From: Streptomyces rimosus
GTDB lineage: Bacteria; Actinomycetota; Actinomycetes; Streptomycetales; Streptomycetaceae
DNA length: 64,000 bases
NCBI RefSeq assembly: GCF_008704655.1
Contig: NZ_CP023688.1
Coordinates: forward strand, 8,869,001-8,933,000
Reading direction: 5' to 3'
This document shows positions 54,937 through 64,000 of this stretch, piece by piece; positions within the stretch are counted from its first letter, which is position 1, and every line of letters begins with the position of its first letter. A program made the translations under genes and the position numbers. The notes under the pieces were generated by a model. That model was not told where the DNA came from, ran no database searches, and worked only from the letters and a program-made list of their open reading frames with translations.

Positions 54937-55394
54937 CGGGTCGCGGTCACCGTCGTACCGCCGCCCTCCCGGGTACGGATCTCGAACTCGTCCATCAGGC
55001 GCTGCGCGCCCCCCAGGCCGTGCCCGAGCCCCGCGCCGGTGGTGTAGCCGTCGGTGAGCGCCGCGTCGATGTCGGCGATGCCGGGTCCGGCGTCGTCGAC
55101 CGTCAGCCGCAGGCCCACCGCGCCGGGCCGGGTCGGGTACTCGATCCGTATCGTGCCGCCTCCTCCGTGGACATAGGCGTTACGGGCCAGTTCGCTGGCG
55201 GCCGTCACCACCCGGGTCTGGTCGACGATGCTGAAGCCCACCCGGAGGGTGGCGTCGCGCACCGCGTGCCGGATCGCGAGCAGGTCCTGTTCGGTTCGTA
55301 CGGTGAGCACCGTCGCGGACCGCTCGGGGTCCCCGCCGTCGAGGGTCGTGGTACCGGCGCGGCCGGTACCGCCGTATTCACCGGGTCCCTTCAT
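54921..55394 (-). CDS. rsbT: RsbT-type switch kinase
   Basis: The 157-residue protein has the HATPase motifs ASELARNAYVHGGGG, VDDAGPGIADID and GLGHGLGGAQRLMDEF. The arrangement directly after rsbR and rsbS matches RsbT of Bacillus stressosomes, which phosphorylates RsbR/RsbS and then activates a phosphatase. GGAGAGG precedes the ATG; the start overlaps rsbS by 17 bp. Confidence 0.88.
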   Translation of the reverse strand: MKGPGEYGGTGRAGTTTLDGGDPERSATVLTVRTEQDLLAIRHAVRDATLRVGFSIVDQTRVVTAASELARNAYVHGGGGTIRIEYPTRPGAVGLRLTVDDAGPGIADIDAALTDGYTTGAGLGHGLGGAQRLMDEFEIRTREGGGTTVTATRWADR

Positions 55395-55788
55395 GCGGTA
55401 CCTCTCCTGAGGGACGGGGACTCTGGTGCCAGCCCAGGGCCGCCATGCCGTGCTCCGCGTTCAGGGCGGTCTCCACACCGGTCAGGCTCAGTCCCAGTTC
55501 GGCCAGGGTCATGGCCACCGGGGGCCGCATGCCCGCGACGATCACCCGGGCGCCCAGCAGGCGCGCCATGGTGGTCAGCTCCATCAGCGTCCGCGCCACG
55601 AAGGAATCGATGATCTCCAGGCGCGAGATGTCGATGAGCACACCGCGGGCCCGGTCGGCCGTGATGCGGGTGGTCAGCTCCTCGGTGAAGGCCACCACCG
55701 TGGCGTCGTCCAGCTCGTTGAGCAGCCCGGTCACCAGGACGTCGCCCAGCCTGAGGATGGGCACGCCCGGGGTGGGCCGGGCGTTCAC
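55378..55788 (-). CDS. rsbS: RsbS-type STAS antagonist
   Basis: The 136-residue STAS protein has PILRLGDVLVTGL, RGVLIDISRLEIIDSFVARTL with Ser62 at the position of the RsbS phosphoserine, and GARVIVAGMRPPVAMTLAELGL. It starts at a GTG overlapping the rsbR stop (GTGA). RsbS forms the stressosome core with RsbR and holds RsbT. Confidence 0.88.
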   Translation of the reverse strand: MNARPTPGVPILRLGDVLVTGLLNELDDATVVAFTEELTTRITADRARGVLIDISRLEIIDSFVARTLMELTTMARLLGARVIVAGMRPPVAMTLAELGLSLTGVETALNAEHGMAALGWHQSPRPSGEVPHEGTR

Positions 55789-56669
55789 GGGTTCTCCCGC
55801 ACGCGGCCGGAGGGCCGGTGCGCGGCCTCGTCGGTGAGCTTGACGGCGGCGGCCAGCGCGTCGGCGAGGGTGGCGCGGGTCAGGATGGTGGACAGGTCGA
55901 TGCCGAGCTGGGCGATGGTCTGCGCGATGGACGGCCGGATGCCGCTGATCACACAGTCCGCGCCCATCAGCCGGACCGCGTTGACGGTCTGCATCAGGTG
56001 CTGGGCGACCGCGGTGTCCACGGTCGGCACACCCGTGATGTCGATGATGGCGACCAGGGCCTCGTGCTCCTGGATGGCCTCCAGCAGGTTCTCCATCACC
56101 ACCTGGGTGCGGGTGGTGTCCAGGGTGCCGATCAGGGGCACGGCCAGGACCTGCCGCCACAGCCGGACGACGGGGGTGGAGACCTCCAGGAGCTGGCGGC
56201 TCTGCCGGCGGATGATCTCCTCGCGGCCCTCCACGTACGTCTCGAAGGAGAGCGCGCCGGCCGCGTCCAGCAGCCGGTTGATCAGCACGGCGGTGGTGAA
56301 CAGCTCGTCGGTGTCCCGGGTCTGCCGCTGTACCGCCTCCAGGAGCGCTTCCTTGAGCGAGAGGACGGCCATCGACGTGACGGTCGGCATGGCGCCGCCC
56401 CGCGCCCGGCGCATCGAGATATCGGTCACGGCCTGGCGCAGCGACCGGTCGGTGGCCACCAGGCGCTGGGCCGGAACGTCACTCTCCAGGCCCTGTAGGA
56501 GGGCGCCGAGCAAGATGTCGGCCTCTTCGCGCAGTTCGCGCTCGCTGACTATGTCGCGCATCTCCTCCTGGGCGAGCTGGAGCTGTACCCAGCGGTCGGA
56601 GACGGTGTCGGATTGTGCGCGCAGCGCGCCGATGACACGCTCGCGTGCCGCGGCCTCGGTGGAACTCAA
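55785..56669 (-). CDS. rsbR: RsbR-type stressosome sensor
   Basis: The 294-residue protein has an N-terminal helical RsbRD-like sensor domain (about 20-165) and a C-terminal STAS domain. Both phosphothreonine sites of RsbR are kept: Thr219 in GVPTVDTAVAQHLMQ and Thr251 in GIRPSIAQTIAQLG. The start is a TTG behind AAAGGA at 56669; no ATG or GTG is better. It opens the operon and faces the sigma-factor gene. Confidence 0.88.
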   Translation of the reverse strand: MSSTEAAARERVIGALRAQSDTVSDRWVQLQLAQEEMRDIVSERELREEADILLGALLQGLESDVPAQRLVATDRSLRQAVTDISMRRARGGAMPTVTSMAVLSLKEALLEAVQRQTRDTDELFTTAVLINRLLDAAGALSFETYVEGREEIIRRQSRQLLEVSTPVVRLWRQVLAVPLIGTLDTTRTQVVMENLLEAIQEHEALVAIIDITGVPTVDTAVAQHLMQTVNAVRLMGADCVISGIRPSIAQTIAQLGIDLSTILTRATLADALAAAVKLTDEAAHRPSGRVRENP

Positions 56670-56759
56670 CCCACGGTCCTTTCTTGGTGGTTGGCTGGAG
56701 CACAAGCGCGCGGGATGTGCTGCTCGTGCGGTGCGTACTCAACCGCACGCGATCTTCTG

Positions 56760-56773
56760 TTGCCGTCCGGCAA
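56760..56773. promoter_or_regulatory. Small palindrome in the rsbR/sigma intergenic region
   Basis: TTGCCG-TC-CGGCAA, perfect 6-bp arms, in a locally AT-richer stretch of the 277-bp divergent region. The same half-sites occur at 4806-4820. Regulator unknown. Confidence 0.4.
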
Positions 56774-56946
56774 ATGTTACCGAGCGCGGCCAAGGGCATG
56801 AAGGCCGGATCGCCGCGGCCGCACGCCGGCCCCGCCCCGGCCGGTTTTTCTCCGGCCGTATGGGCAACTGTTTCCCACTGGCAAGGGTTGAACACCTAAG
56901 AGTCGGGCAGGTGCACCTGACCGTACGTACCGTGAAGGGTGAAGAC

Positions 56947-57819
56947 GTGACCATGCTTGCCGTACAAGGGTGTGCAGCGGGACCTCGGACGCCGGCGCAG
57001 GCGCCCGAACTGCCGCGGGTCCGCGACGCGACCAAGGTGGCGCCCCGGGACGCCCGGGAGCTCTCGAAACTGTTCCTCGCCCGGCTCGCCACGCTGGAAG
57101 AGGGAACGGCCGAGTACCAGTACGCACGCAACACCCTCATCGAGATGAATCTCTCACTGGTCCGCTTCGCCGCCTCCCGCTTCCGCGGCCGGGGCCAGGA
57201 CCAGGGGCACTCCGAGGACATCATCCAGGTCGGCACGATCGGACTGATCAAGGCCATCGACCGGTTCGACCTGGAACGCGAGGTGGAGTTCTCCACCTTC
57301 GCCGTCCCGTACATCGTCGGCGAGATCAAGCGCTTCTTCCGCGACTCCACCTGGGCCGTGCACGTGCCCCGCCGGGTCCAGGAGCTGCGGGTCGAGCTGT
57401 CCCGGGCGGGCGAGCAGCTCGCCGGGTCGCTGGGCCGCGAACCCACCGTGCCCGAGCTGGCCGCCCGGCTGAAGATCGGCAAGGACGAGGTCGTCGATGC
57501 GATCGCCGCCAGCAACGGCTACACGGCGGGCTCGCTGGACACCCCCGCCGACGGCCCCGGCGCGGGTGGCGAGAGCCGCGCCATCGCCGACGTCATGGGC
57601 GACGACGACCCCGGCATGGAGCTGGTCGAGAACCTCAACGCCCTCGCCCCGCTCCTGCACGAGCTGGACGACCGCCGGCGCCGCATCATCGAAATGCGCT
57701 TCGTCCAGGAGATGACGCAGGCACAGATCGGCGCGGAGCTGGGCATCTCCCAGATGCACGTCTCGCGGCTGCTCTCCCGGACCCTGGAACATCTGCGCAA
57801 GGGGCTGCTGGAGCAGTAG
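56947..57819 (+). CDS. SigB/SigF-family RNA polymerase sigma factor
   Basis: The 290-residue protein has sigma-70 region 2 (SEDIIQVGTIGLIKAIDRFD, STFAVPYIVGEIKRFFRD), region 3 (LGREPTVPELAARLKI) and region 4 (MRFVQEMTQAQIGAELGISQMHVSRLLSR, in pieces). This is the stress/differentiation sigma group of Streptomyces (SigB/F/G/H). GTG 56947 is favoured because AAGGG stands eight bases before; an ATG lies six bases later. It is divergent from the stressosome operon, and control by partner switching is very likely. Confidence 0.9.
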   Translation: MTMLAVQGCAAGPRTPAQAPELPRVRDATKVAPRDARELSKLFLARLATLEEGTAEYQYARNTLIEMNLSLVRFAASRFRGRGQDQGHSEDIIQVGTIGLIKAIDRFDLEREVEFSTFAVPYIVGEIKRFFRDSTWAVHVPRRVQELRVELSRAGEQLAGSLGREPTVPELAARLKIGKDEVVDAIAASNGYTAGSLDTPADGPGAGGESRAIADVMGDDDPGMELVENLNALAPLLHELDDRRRRIIEMRFVQEMTQAQIGAELGISQMHVSRLLSRTLEHLRKGLLEQ

Positions 57820-58443
57820 CCGTACGGTGCGCGACTCCCGGCGCCCGCCGTGTGCCGGGACGGTGCGCCCCAAGGGAACGTCCCGTATCAATCGGGATGA
57901 AAAACCTCATCTGACCGGTGTACCCACTCCACACCCGATCGAACGGCCCGCACCGTCCGCGTACGGCATTGTGGTCTTTCTCTCGTCCGCGCCCGGACCC
58001 CGCGTGGACGAGAGGTCCCCGCACCGGCCGCCCGGCCGCCTGCCGCCCGCGCGAGCGGTAGACGATGTACGGCCGCGCCGGATAACCGACCGGCGCGTGC
58101 GCCATGGCGGCCACGTCCGGATCGAAGGTGAACAGCGAGCGGAACCACACGGACACGCCCTGGTGGTAGTCGTACGGGTGGTCGCTGGTGGTGGCGTCCG
58201 CCGACGCGCAGCGGTACGGCGCGTCGCGTAGACGGATACCGCGCGGGCGATGACCGCGACCACGGTCTGCCGGGGCCCCGACGCCGGCGGGGTATGAGTG
58301 TTGGAACACGCGCTGCTCGGCCATCGCAGGCTCGCGATCATCGACGGAACGGCTCGTCGAGTTCGACATGTGGGTGCGGGAGTACGGCGTACGGGTCGGG
58401 GACTGAGGGCCCAGGCCGAGCCCGGCCCCGGGGATCACGGCCG
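57820..58443. other. 620 bp without a supported gene, possibly degenerate
   Basis: No frame has a good start and a clear product. On the minus strand the stretch reading YHQGVSVWFRSLFTFDPDV and VGYPARPYIVYRSRG (about 58165-58040) looks protein-like but is interrupted. On the plus strand ERLVEFDMWVREYGVRVGD (58347-58406) looks like a real C-terminus without a body. The region may hold gene relics. Confidence 0.4.
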
Positions 58444-59724
58444 TTACGGCACCGGCCCCTGCGGCTTCGCGGTGCGGTCGCTTGTACGGGTGACGTTTAT
58501 CCGGCCCCGGAGCCGGTCCACCAGCCGGTACTTCTCGCGCTGCTCACGCGATTCCCGGTCCAGCTCCTCGATCAGCCGCTGGCTGCGCTTCTCCACGTCC
58601 AGCTCGTCCAGGATGCGGTCGATCTCGGCCAGCAGCGCACCGTGCAACTGCCACTGGCGCGGATGCTCCTGCACCCCGCCCAGGAGCAGGTGCGCGACCA
58701 CGTCGCGGCTCGCGCGGCTGCGGGCCAGTTCCTCGGCGAGCCGCGCCTCGGCCTCCTCGGCGTTGGCGCCGACCTGCGTGGTGATCAGCACGGCGAAGCT
58801 CTCGACCGCGCGGGCCATGTGCTGGAACACCTCGTGCAGGGCGGTGGCGATGTGCGGCGCGAACAGGTGCTCCTGCGTCCGCGCCTTGGCCAGGTCGGTC
58901 AGCGTGCGGCACAGCGTACGGAGCACCACCGCGGAGATCTCCAGGGTGTCCAGGCCGGTGCGCAGCACGACACGGTACAGCGTGCCCTCCTTGACCCGGG
59001 GGTTGAGCCGCAAGCTGTCCTCCGCCTGCCGGAGCGCGGCGTCCACCTGCACGATGTCGTGGTCCAGGCGGCGCGCCTCGTGCAGCCGGGCCGCGGCCTC
59101 CGATACGGGGATGTGCCCGCCCACCTCGTCCCCGAGGCACACGAGCAGCCGCCGCATCCGGCCCGCCAGGTCCTCGATGGCCGCACTGGCGGGCTGCACC
59201 CACACCGGCGGGACGAACAGGACGTTGAAGAGCAGCCCGACGCCGGCGCCGATCAGCGTCTCCAGCACCCGGTCCCAGGCCGTCTCGGCCACCCGGGTCA
59301 CGCCCAGCACCAGCATGGCGCTGATCGCCACCTCCGGCACGAACTCACCGGCCCGTACGAAACGGCCGATCACCAGCGCGGCGAGAATGATCAGGCCCAG
59401 ACTCCACCAGGTCAGCCCCACCAGCGCGCTGAACCCGATGGCGATCAGCACGCCCACCACCACCGCGTTGACCCGGCGCATCCCGGTGGTGAGCGTCGCG
59501 TACAGCGTGACCTGGACGACCAGCAGCGCGGTGAGGGGCGCGGTCAGCGGTGCCGGCTCACTGCTCAGCACCAGGGCGACGACATAGGCGAGCACGGCGG
59601 CCACGGTCGACCGGACGGTCTGGACGACCACCGGCTCACGGCGCCGCCGTACGAGGTCCAGCAGAGGATCGGTAACTTCAGCCACGTGTGGCTTGTTCCC
59701 ACTCTTGCGCACCACAGGCCCCAT
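58444..59724 (-). CDS. FUSC-family (aromatic acid exporter-like) membrane protein
   Basis: The 426-residue protein has six N-terminal hydrophobic helices (VRSTVAAVLAYVVALVL, TALLVVQVTLYATL, VNAVVVGVLIAIGFSALVG, SLGLIILAALVIGRF, VAISAMLVLGV, LETLIGAGVGLLFNVLF) and then a long cytoplasmic helical domain, as in the FUSC/AaeB group. The start is uncertain: ATG 59724 is used, GTG 59739 and later GTGs are possible. It probably exports organic acids. Confidence 0.82.
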   Translation of the reverse strand: MGPVVRKSGNKPHVAEVTDPLLDLVRRRREPVVVQTVRSTVAAVLAYVVALVLSSEPAPLTAPLTALLVVQVTLYATLTTGMRRVNAVVVGVLIAIGFSALVGLTWWSLGLIILAALVIGRFVRAGEFVPEVAISAMLVLGVTRVAETAWDRVLETLIGAGVGLLFNVLFVPPVWVQPASAAIEDLAGRMRRLLVCLGDEVGGHIPVSEAAARLHEARRLDHDIVQVDAALRQAEDSLRLNPRVKEGTLYRVVLRTGLDTLEISAVVLRTLCRTLTDLAKARTQEHLFAPHIATALHEVFQHMARAVESFAVLITTQVGANAEEAEARLAEELARSRASRDVVAHLLLGGVQEHPRQWQLHGALLAEIDRILDELDVEKRSQRLIEELDRESREQREKYRLVDRLRGRINVTRTSDRTAKPQGPVP

Positions 59725-59760
59725 CGGGCACCCGATCACCGATCTGCCCGTGACGGCACG

Positions 59761-60411
59761 TCAGGTGGCAGTCGGTGCCGGGTACCGCGCCGGGGCGGGC
59801 ATGAGCATGTCGAACGAGGTCGCGGCGAAGCGGATACGGGCATCGGCGCGGCGGAGTGCGGGCAGCCGCGCCGGCCACTCGGCCACCCGCAAGGAAGCGG
59901 CCGCCGGCCGGGCGCTGAACCGCGCGGTGGCGACCGTCCGCGCTCCGTCGAGGGAGCCGAAACCGGTCATCGGCAGGGGGATACGGGGAAGCGACGGCAG
60001 CTTCGTCGTCACGTCCAGTACGGCGACCGGCCCTTCGCCGCCGGTGACGCGGACGCGCGAGCCGTCCCAGCGGAACTCGGCCAGTCGCTTGGGCACGCCC
60101 CAGATGCGACGGCCGCCCCACAGCGACCGCTCGTCGTCCACCCAGATCCACTGGACGTACAGACCGGCCCGCCGGCCGCGGCGCACGGGCGTGCCGACGA
60201 TCAGCTCGTCGTAGCGGAGGGTTCCCGCGCGGTACCGGATGAGGAAGACGGCCAGGGTGCGCGGCAGCAGGCGCGAGAGGTCCGGAGGCGGGGCCGGCAC
60301 CGACTCGGCGGGGAACAGGCCGCCCCACAGGTGGCCCTTCAGATGCCAGGGCGGTGGTGGGTACGGGCCCGGAACCGGACCGGTGCCGGGGACCTCTTCC
60401 GGCGCGTTCAC
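59761..60411 (-). CDS. Acetoacetate decarboxylase-family protein
   Basis: The 216-residue protein has WHLKGHLWGGLFP, RYRAGTLRYDELIVGTPVRR, YVQWIWVDDERSLWGGRRIWGVPKRLAEF and VATARFSARPA. The Lys in WGVPKR stands where the Schiff-base lysine lies in ADC enzymes. AAGGAG precedes GTG 60411. The active site seems present, but the natural substrate may differ from acetoacetate. Confidence 0.75.
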   Translation of the reverse strand: MNAPEEVPGTGPVPGPYPPPPWHLKGHLWGGLFPAESVPAPPPDLSRLLPRTLAVFLIRYRAGTLRYDELIVGTPVRRGRRAGLYVQWIWVDDERSLWGGRRIWGVPKRLAEFRWDGSRVRVTGGEGPVAVLDVTTKLPSLPRIPLPMTGFGSLDGARTVATARFSARPAAASLRVAEWPARLPALRRADARIRFAATSFDMLMPAPARYPAPTAT

Positions 60412-60506
60412 CAGGGCTCCTTCCCGCGCCGGACCGTAACCGTGCGCCCACGCGCGAGTATCCCCGCGCACCGCCGCCCATGCGGCCCCTGCGGAGCCGG
60501 CCGGTC

Positions 60507-60668
60507 TCAGCTCTTGTCCTGTCCCGTCTCCTCCTCGCGCTCGCCCTCCGCCTGGGACGGGGTGGAACGGGGCGTGTCCTCACGGCCCCGGGAGGTGCCC
60601 CGCCGGTCCGCGGCCTCCTGGTCGTCGTCCCGTTCACCTTCCGCCTGTGACGGTGTCTGATCGCTCAT
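60507..60668 (-). CDS. 53-residue highly charged small protein
   Basis: ATG 60668 follows GGAGG by eight bases and opens a 53-residue frame ending at 60507. The product has a repeated segment TPSQAEGER at residues 5-13 and 37-45, is rich in Glu, Asp and Arg, and has no hydrophobic residues beyond scattered Ala. It is very likely disordered. It lies 95 bp before the ADC-like gene on the same strand. Confidence 0.6.
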   Translation of the reverse strand: MSDQTPSQAEGERDDDQEAADRRGTSRGREDTPRSTPSQAEGEREEETGQDKS

Positions 60669-60819
60669 ATGCCGTGCCTCCAAGGGCTTCGAAGATCATC
60701 TGCGGTCCGCTGACTACCCGCAACGAACACCGGCAAACACCGACATTCCGTACGCGCTCCGGATGGTCCACCGCCGTACGGGAGGCAGGCCGTGCCACCC
60801 AACGGCACGGACACACGGA

Positions 60820-62586
<1,767 letters not shown>

Positions 62587-62728
62587 GACAAGTCTCCTGG
62601 GTCATCGGCTCGTTCGATCGTGGGCTCGTTGAGCGAGATGTGCCTGGGGGAGGGGTGGGGGGTGTGAAGGGATCGCGATCTACCGGTCCGCCGGTTCGCT
62701 CGGGTTCAAGGAACGAAGGCTTGTACGG

Positions 62729-62744
62729 AAGAGAGCGCTCTCTT
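62729..62744. promoter_or_regulatory. LacI-type operator palindrome
   Basis: AAGAGAGCGCTCTCTT is a perfect 16-bp palindrome with the central CG step and GAGCGCTC core known from CebR-like LacI regulators of sugar genes. It lies 143 bp upstream of the beta-helix protein start. No LacI gene is in the window. Confidence 0.75.
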
Positions 62745-63137
62745 GCGTGGGGATAGTGGCGCCAGTCGGAACGGGGCGTCAAGGGAGAGTGCACGATTGG
62801 GGTGAGGGTATGCCGGGTTGGCGCTGGTACGTCGGCATTCGGGGCTTGGCTGTGGCGGGTTGCGTGTTGAGGGTTTCGCGGTGGGGCCCCGGCAAGCGTT
62901 CAGAAGGTGATGACAGGCGGCCGACGAGTTGTCGTGGCTCGGTACGCCCGTGCCCGTGCCCGTATGCCCGTACGCGCTCGCGGGGCTTCTCGACCTGCCG
63001 CAGTACGGTCCGGGCCATGCCGGACGCCTCCGCCGGCGCAGCGCCGTCTCGACGGTGGGCCATCCGTTGAGGCCCGGGGCACCGGCGCCCGCACCGCGGT
63101 GCCGCGTGCGGGGCTCCCGCCTGCTGAGACAGCCCGC
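62745..63137. other. Intergenic stretch, no supported gene
   Basis: About 390 bp between the LacI palindrome and the aminotransferase terminator. Frames lack ribosome sites and known products. It contains a short GCCCGT repeat tract. Confidence 0.45.
62946..62971. repeat. Short GCCCGT tandem tract
   Basis: Three adjoining copies of GCCCGT (62946-62963), then AT and a fourth copy (62966-62971). It is probably simple slippage repeat. Confidence 0.5.
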
Positions 63138-63171
63138 GGGCCCCGGGCGGAAGTCGTTCCGCCCGGGGCCC
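63138..63171 (-). terminator. 15-bp perfect terminator of the aminotransferase gene
   Basis: 63138-63152 and 63157-63171 pair perfectly around a GTCG loop. It stands 16 bp beyond the leftward gene's stop codon. Confidence 0.8.
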
Positions 63172-63187
63172 GTACCGCGTCCGGGTG

Positions 63188-64000
63188 TCAGCCCTTCGAC
63201 GCCACCGCTGCCAGCCGCTCGACGCCGGCCGCGAACTCGTCCGGCTCGAAGGACTGGAACGGCAGGCGCAGGAAGACCTTGCCCTCCGGCGGCGCCGCGT
63301 CGGCCGGGTAGAAGCCCGAGCCCCGGGTCAGCTTCAGGCCGTCGGCCGTGGCGGCCTTGAGGAACGTGCTCTCGTCCGTGGCGACGGGCAGGTGCACGCT
63401 CACGTAGTAGCCGCCGTGCGGTACGGCGAGCAGCGCGTCCTCGCCCAACTGCTCGCGTACGGCCTTGACCGCGCCGTCGTGCCGCGGGCCGAGCAGCTCG
63501 CGGACCCGCGCCACGTTCTCCTGGGCCAGGCCCGCGCGGAGCGCCTGCGCGGCGACCGCCTGGAGCAGCGGGGCGGGCGAGAGGTAGGTGCCCTCCGCGA
63601 GCGCGGCCAGGGCGCCGAGCGTGGCGGCCTCGCCGATGACGTACCCGACGCGCAGCCCCGGGCTGAGGATCTTGCTCAGCGAGCCCATGGTGAGCACCCG
63701 CCCGGCGGGCGCCAGCTCGAAGAAACCGGCGGGCGCCGTACCGTCGTACCGCAGCTCCCGGTAGGGGATGTCCTCCAGGATGAGGAAGTCGTGGGTCTCG
63801 GCGAGCTGGACGAGGCGGCGGCGCTTGGCCTCGCTCATGGTGACGCCGCTCGGGTTCTGGAAGTCCGGGATGACGTAGACGAACGCCGGTACCCGGGTCG
63901 CCAGCCGCGCTTCGAGCGCGTCCAGGTCGAGGCCGTCGTGCTGGAGCGTGACGCCGGAGACCCGCCCGCCGTGCCGCTCGAAGATCTGCACCGCGCGGTC
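63188..64000 (-). CDS. PLP-dependent aminotransferase (MocR/2-aminoadipate type), 5' end missing
   Basis: The readable 270 C-terminal residues show the aminotransferase class I/II fold: VYVIPDFQNPSGVTMSEAKR (Asp and the cofactor-binding Asn/Pro region), LILEDIPYRELRY, MGSLSKILSPGLRVGYV with the PLP Lys, and HGGYYVSVHLP. The frame stays open through the right edge, so the N-terminus is outside the window. The DFQNPSG pattern fits 2-aminoadipate transaminases or MocR-type proteins; without the N-terminus a DNA-binding fusion cannot be excluded. Confidence 0.85.
   Translation of the reverse strand, partial: DRAVQIFERHGGRVSGVTLQHDGLDLDALEARLATRVPAFVYVIPDFQNPSGVTMSEAKRRRLVQLAETHDFLILEDIPYRELRYDGTAPAGFFELAPAGRVLTMGSLSKILSPGLRVGYVIGEAATLGALAALAEGTYLSPAPLLQAVAAQALRAGLAQENVARVRELLGPRHDGAVKAVREQLGEDALLAVPHGGYYVSVHLPVATDESTFLKAATADGLKLTRGSGFYPADAAPPEGKVFLRLPFQSFEPDEFAAGVERLAAVASKG

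Noticed and set aside
62946..62971. CRISPR-like or functional repeat
   Set aside because: Only four 6-bp units, no spacers; simple repeat.

Overview
The window is a piece of a high-GC actinomycete chromosome, almost certainly Streptomyces. The evidence is the strong third-position G/C bias, GTG starts with GGAGG-type ribosome sites, many Sec and Tat exported proteins, an AfsA-type hotdog enzyme, a LAL-type LuxR regulator, and a large set of SpoIIE/STAS/RsbW-like partner-switching proteins around a SigB/SigF-type sigma factor. No tRNA, rRNA, CRISPR array or intact mobile element was seen. The left edge carries only the last codons of an IS5-like transposase, followed by about 1.1 kb without a convincing gene. 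Mix of regions and IS scar suggest a chromosome arm or other accessory-rich stretch (inference).

Layout. 1.2-2.1 kb: two paralogous secreted proteins, one with one copy and one with two copies of the same unknown domain. 2.3-8.8 kb: a HelD-like RNA-polymerase-associated helicase, an epoxide-hydrolase-like enzyme, an SDR, and a small operon of membrane peptide, XRE/zinc-ribbon regulator and arylamine N-acetyltransferase. 9.3-22.4 kb: a cytochrome P450 facing a tightly overlapping operon that looks like an undescribed small-molecule cluster. It encodes a PEP-synthase/rifampin-phosphotransferase-type dikinase, a nucleotidyltransferase with a possible PqqD-like segment, a tiny ORF, a thioester-reductase-like SDR, an NDK-like protein, an AfsA-family hotdog enzyme, a nitroreductase, a UbiA prenyltransferase, an amidohydrolase and a methyltransferase. 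22.4-28 kb: small exported proteins, an MBL hydrolase divergent from a CGNR regulator with paired operators, a broken SpoIIE phosphatase, a methyltransferase, a coiled-coil protein, an I36-like inhibitor and a tautomerase gene with an in-frame amber codon.

28-42.4 kb is a stress-type island: YihY, DUF2252, DUF7144, two LuxR-family regulators, an AhpD-like CMD protein, DUF1269, a GH63-like plus GH13 pair, an MFS pump, an RDD protein and a nine-residue-repeat protein. The same 17-bp inverted repeat, TCACC-N7-GGTGA, recurs at five places in it, with a related double palindrome before the LAL regulator. This suggests one regulon. 42.4-48.9 kb: beta-propeller phytase, LysR regulator divergent from an MFS pump, an Asp/Glu racemase, and an ECF sigma factor with a SnoaL-like tail divergent from an azoreductase.

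48.9-57.8 kb is a signalling block: SpoIIE phosphatases, MarR, STAS antagonist, an RsbW-like kinase, and a five-gene overlapping rsbR-rsbS-rsbT-ATPase/phosphatase-PP2C stressosome operon divergent from the sigma factor it presumably controls. 57.8-64 kb: a FUSC-type exporter, an acetoacetate-decarboxylase-like enzyme, a 53-residue acidic protein, a Tat-exported beta-helix protein behind a LacI-type palindrome, and a PLP aminotransferase running off the right end.
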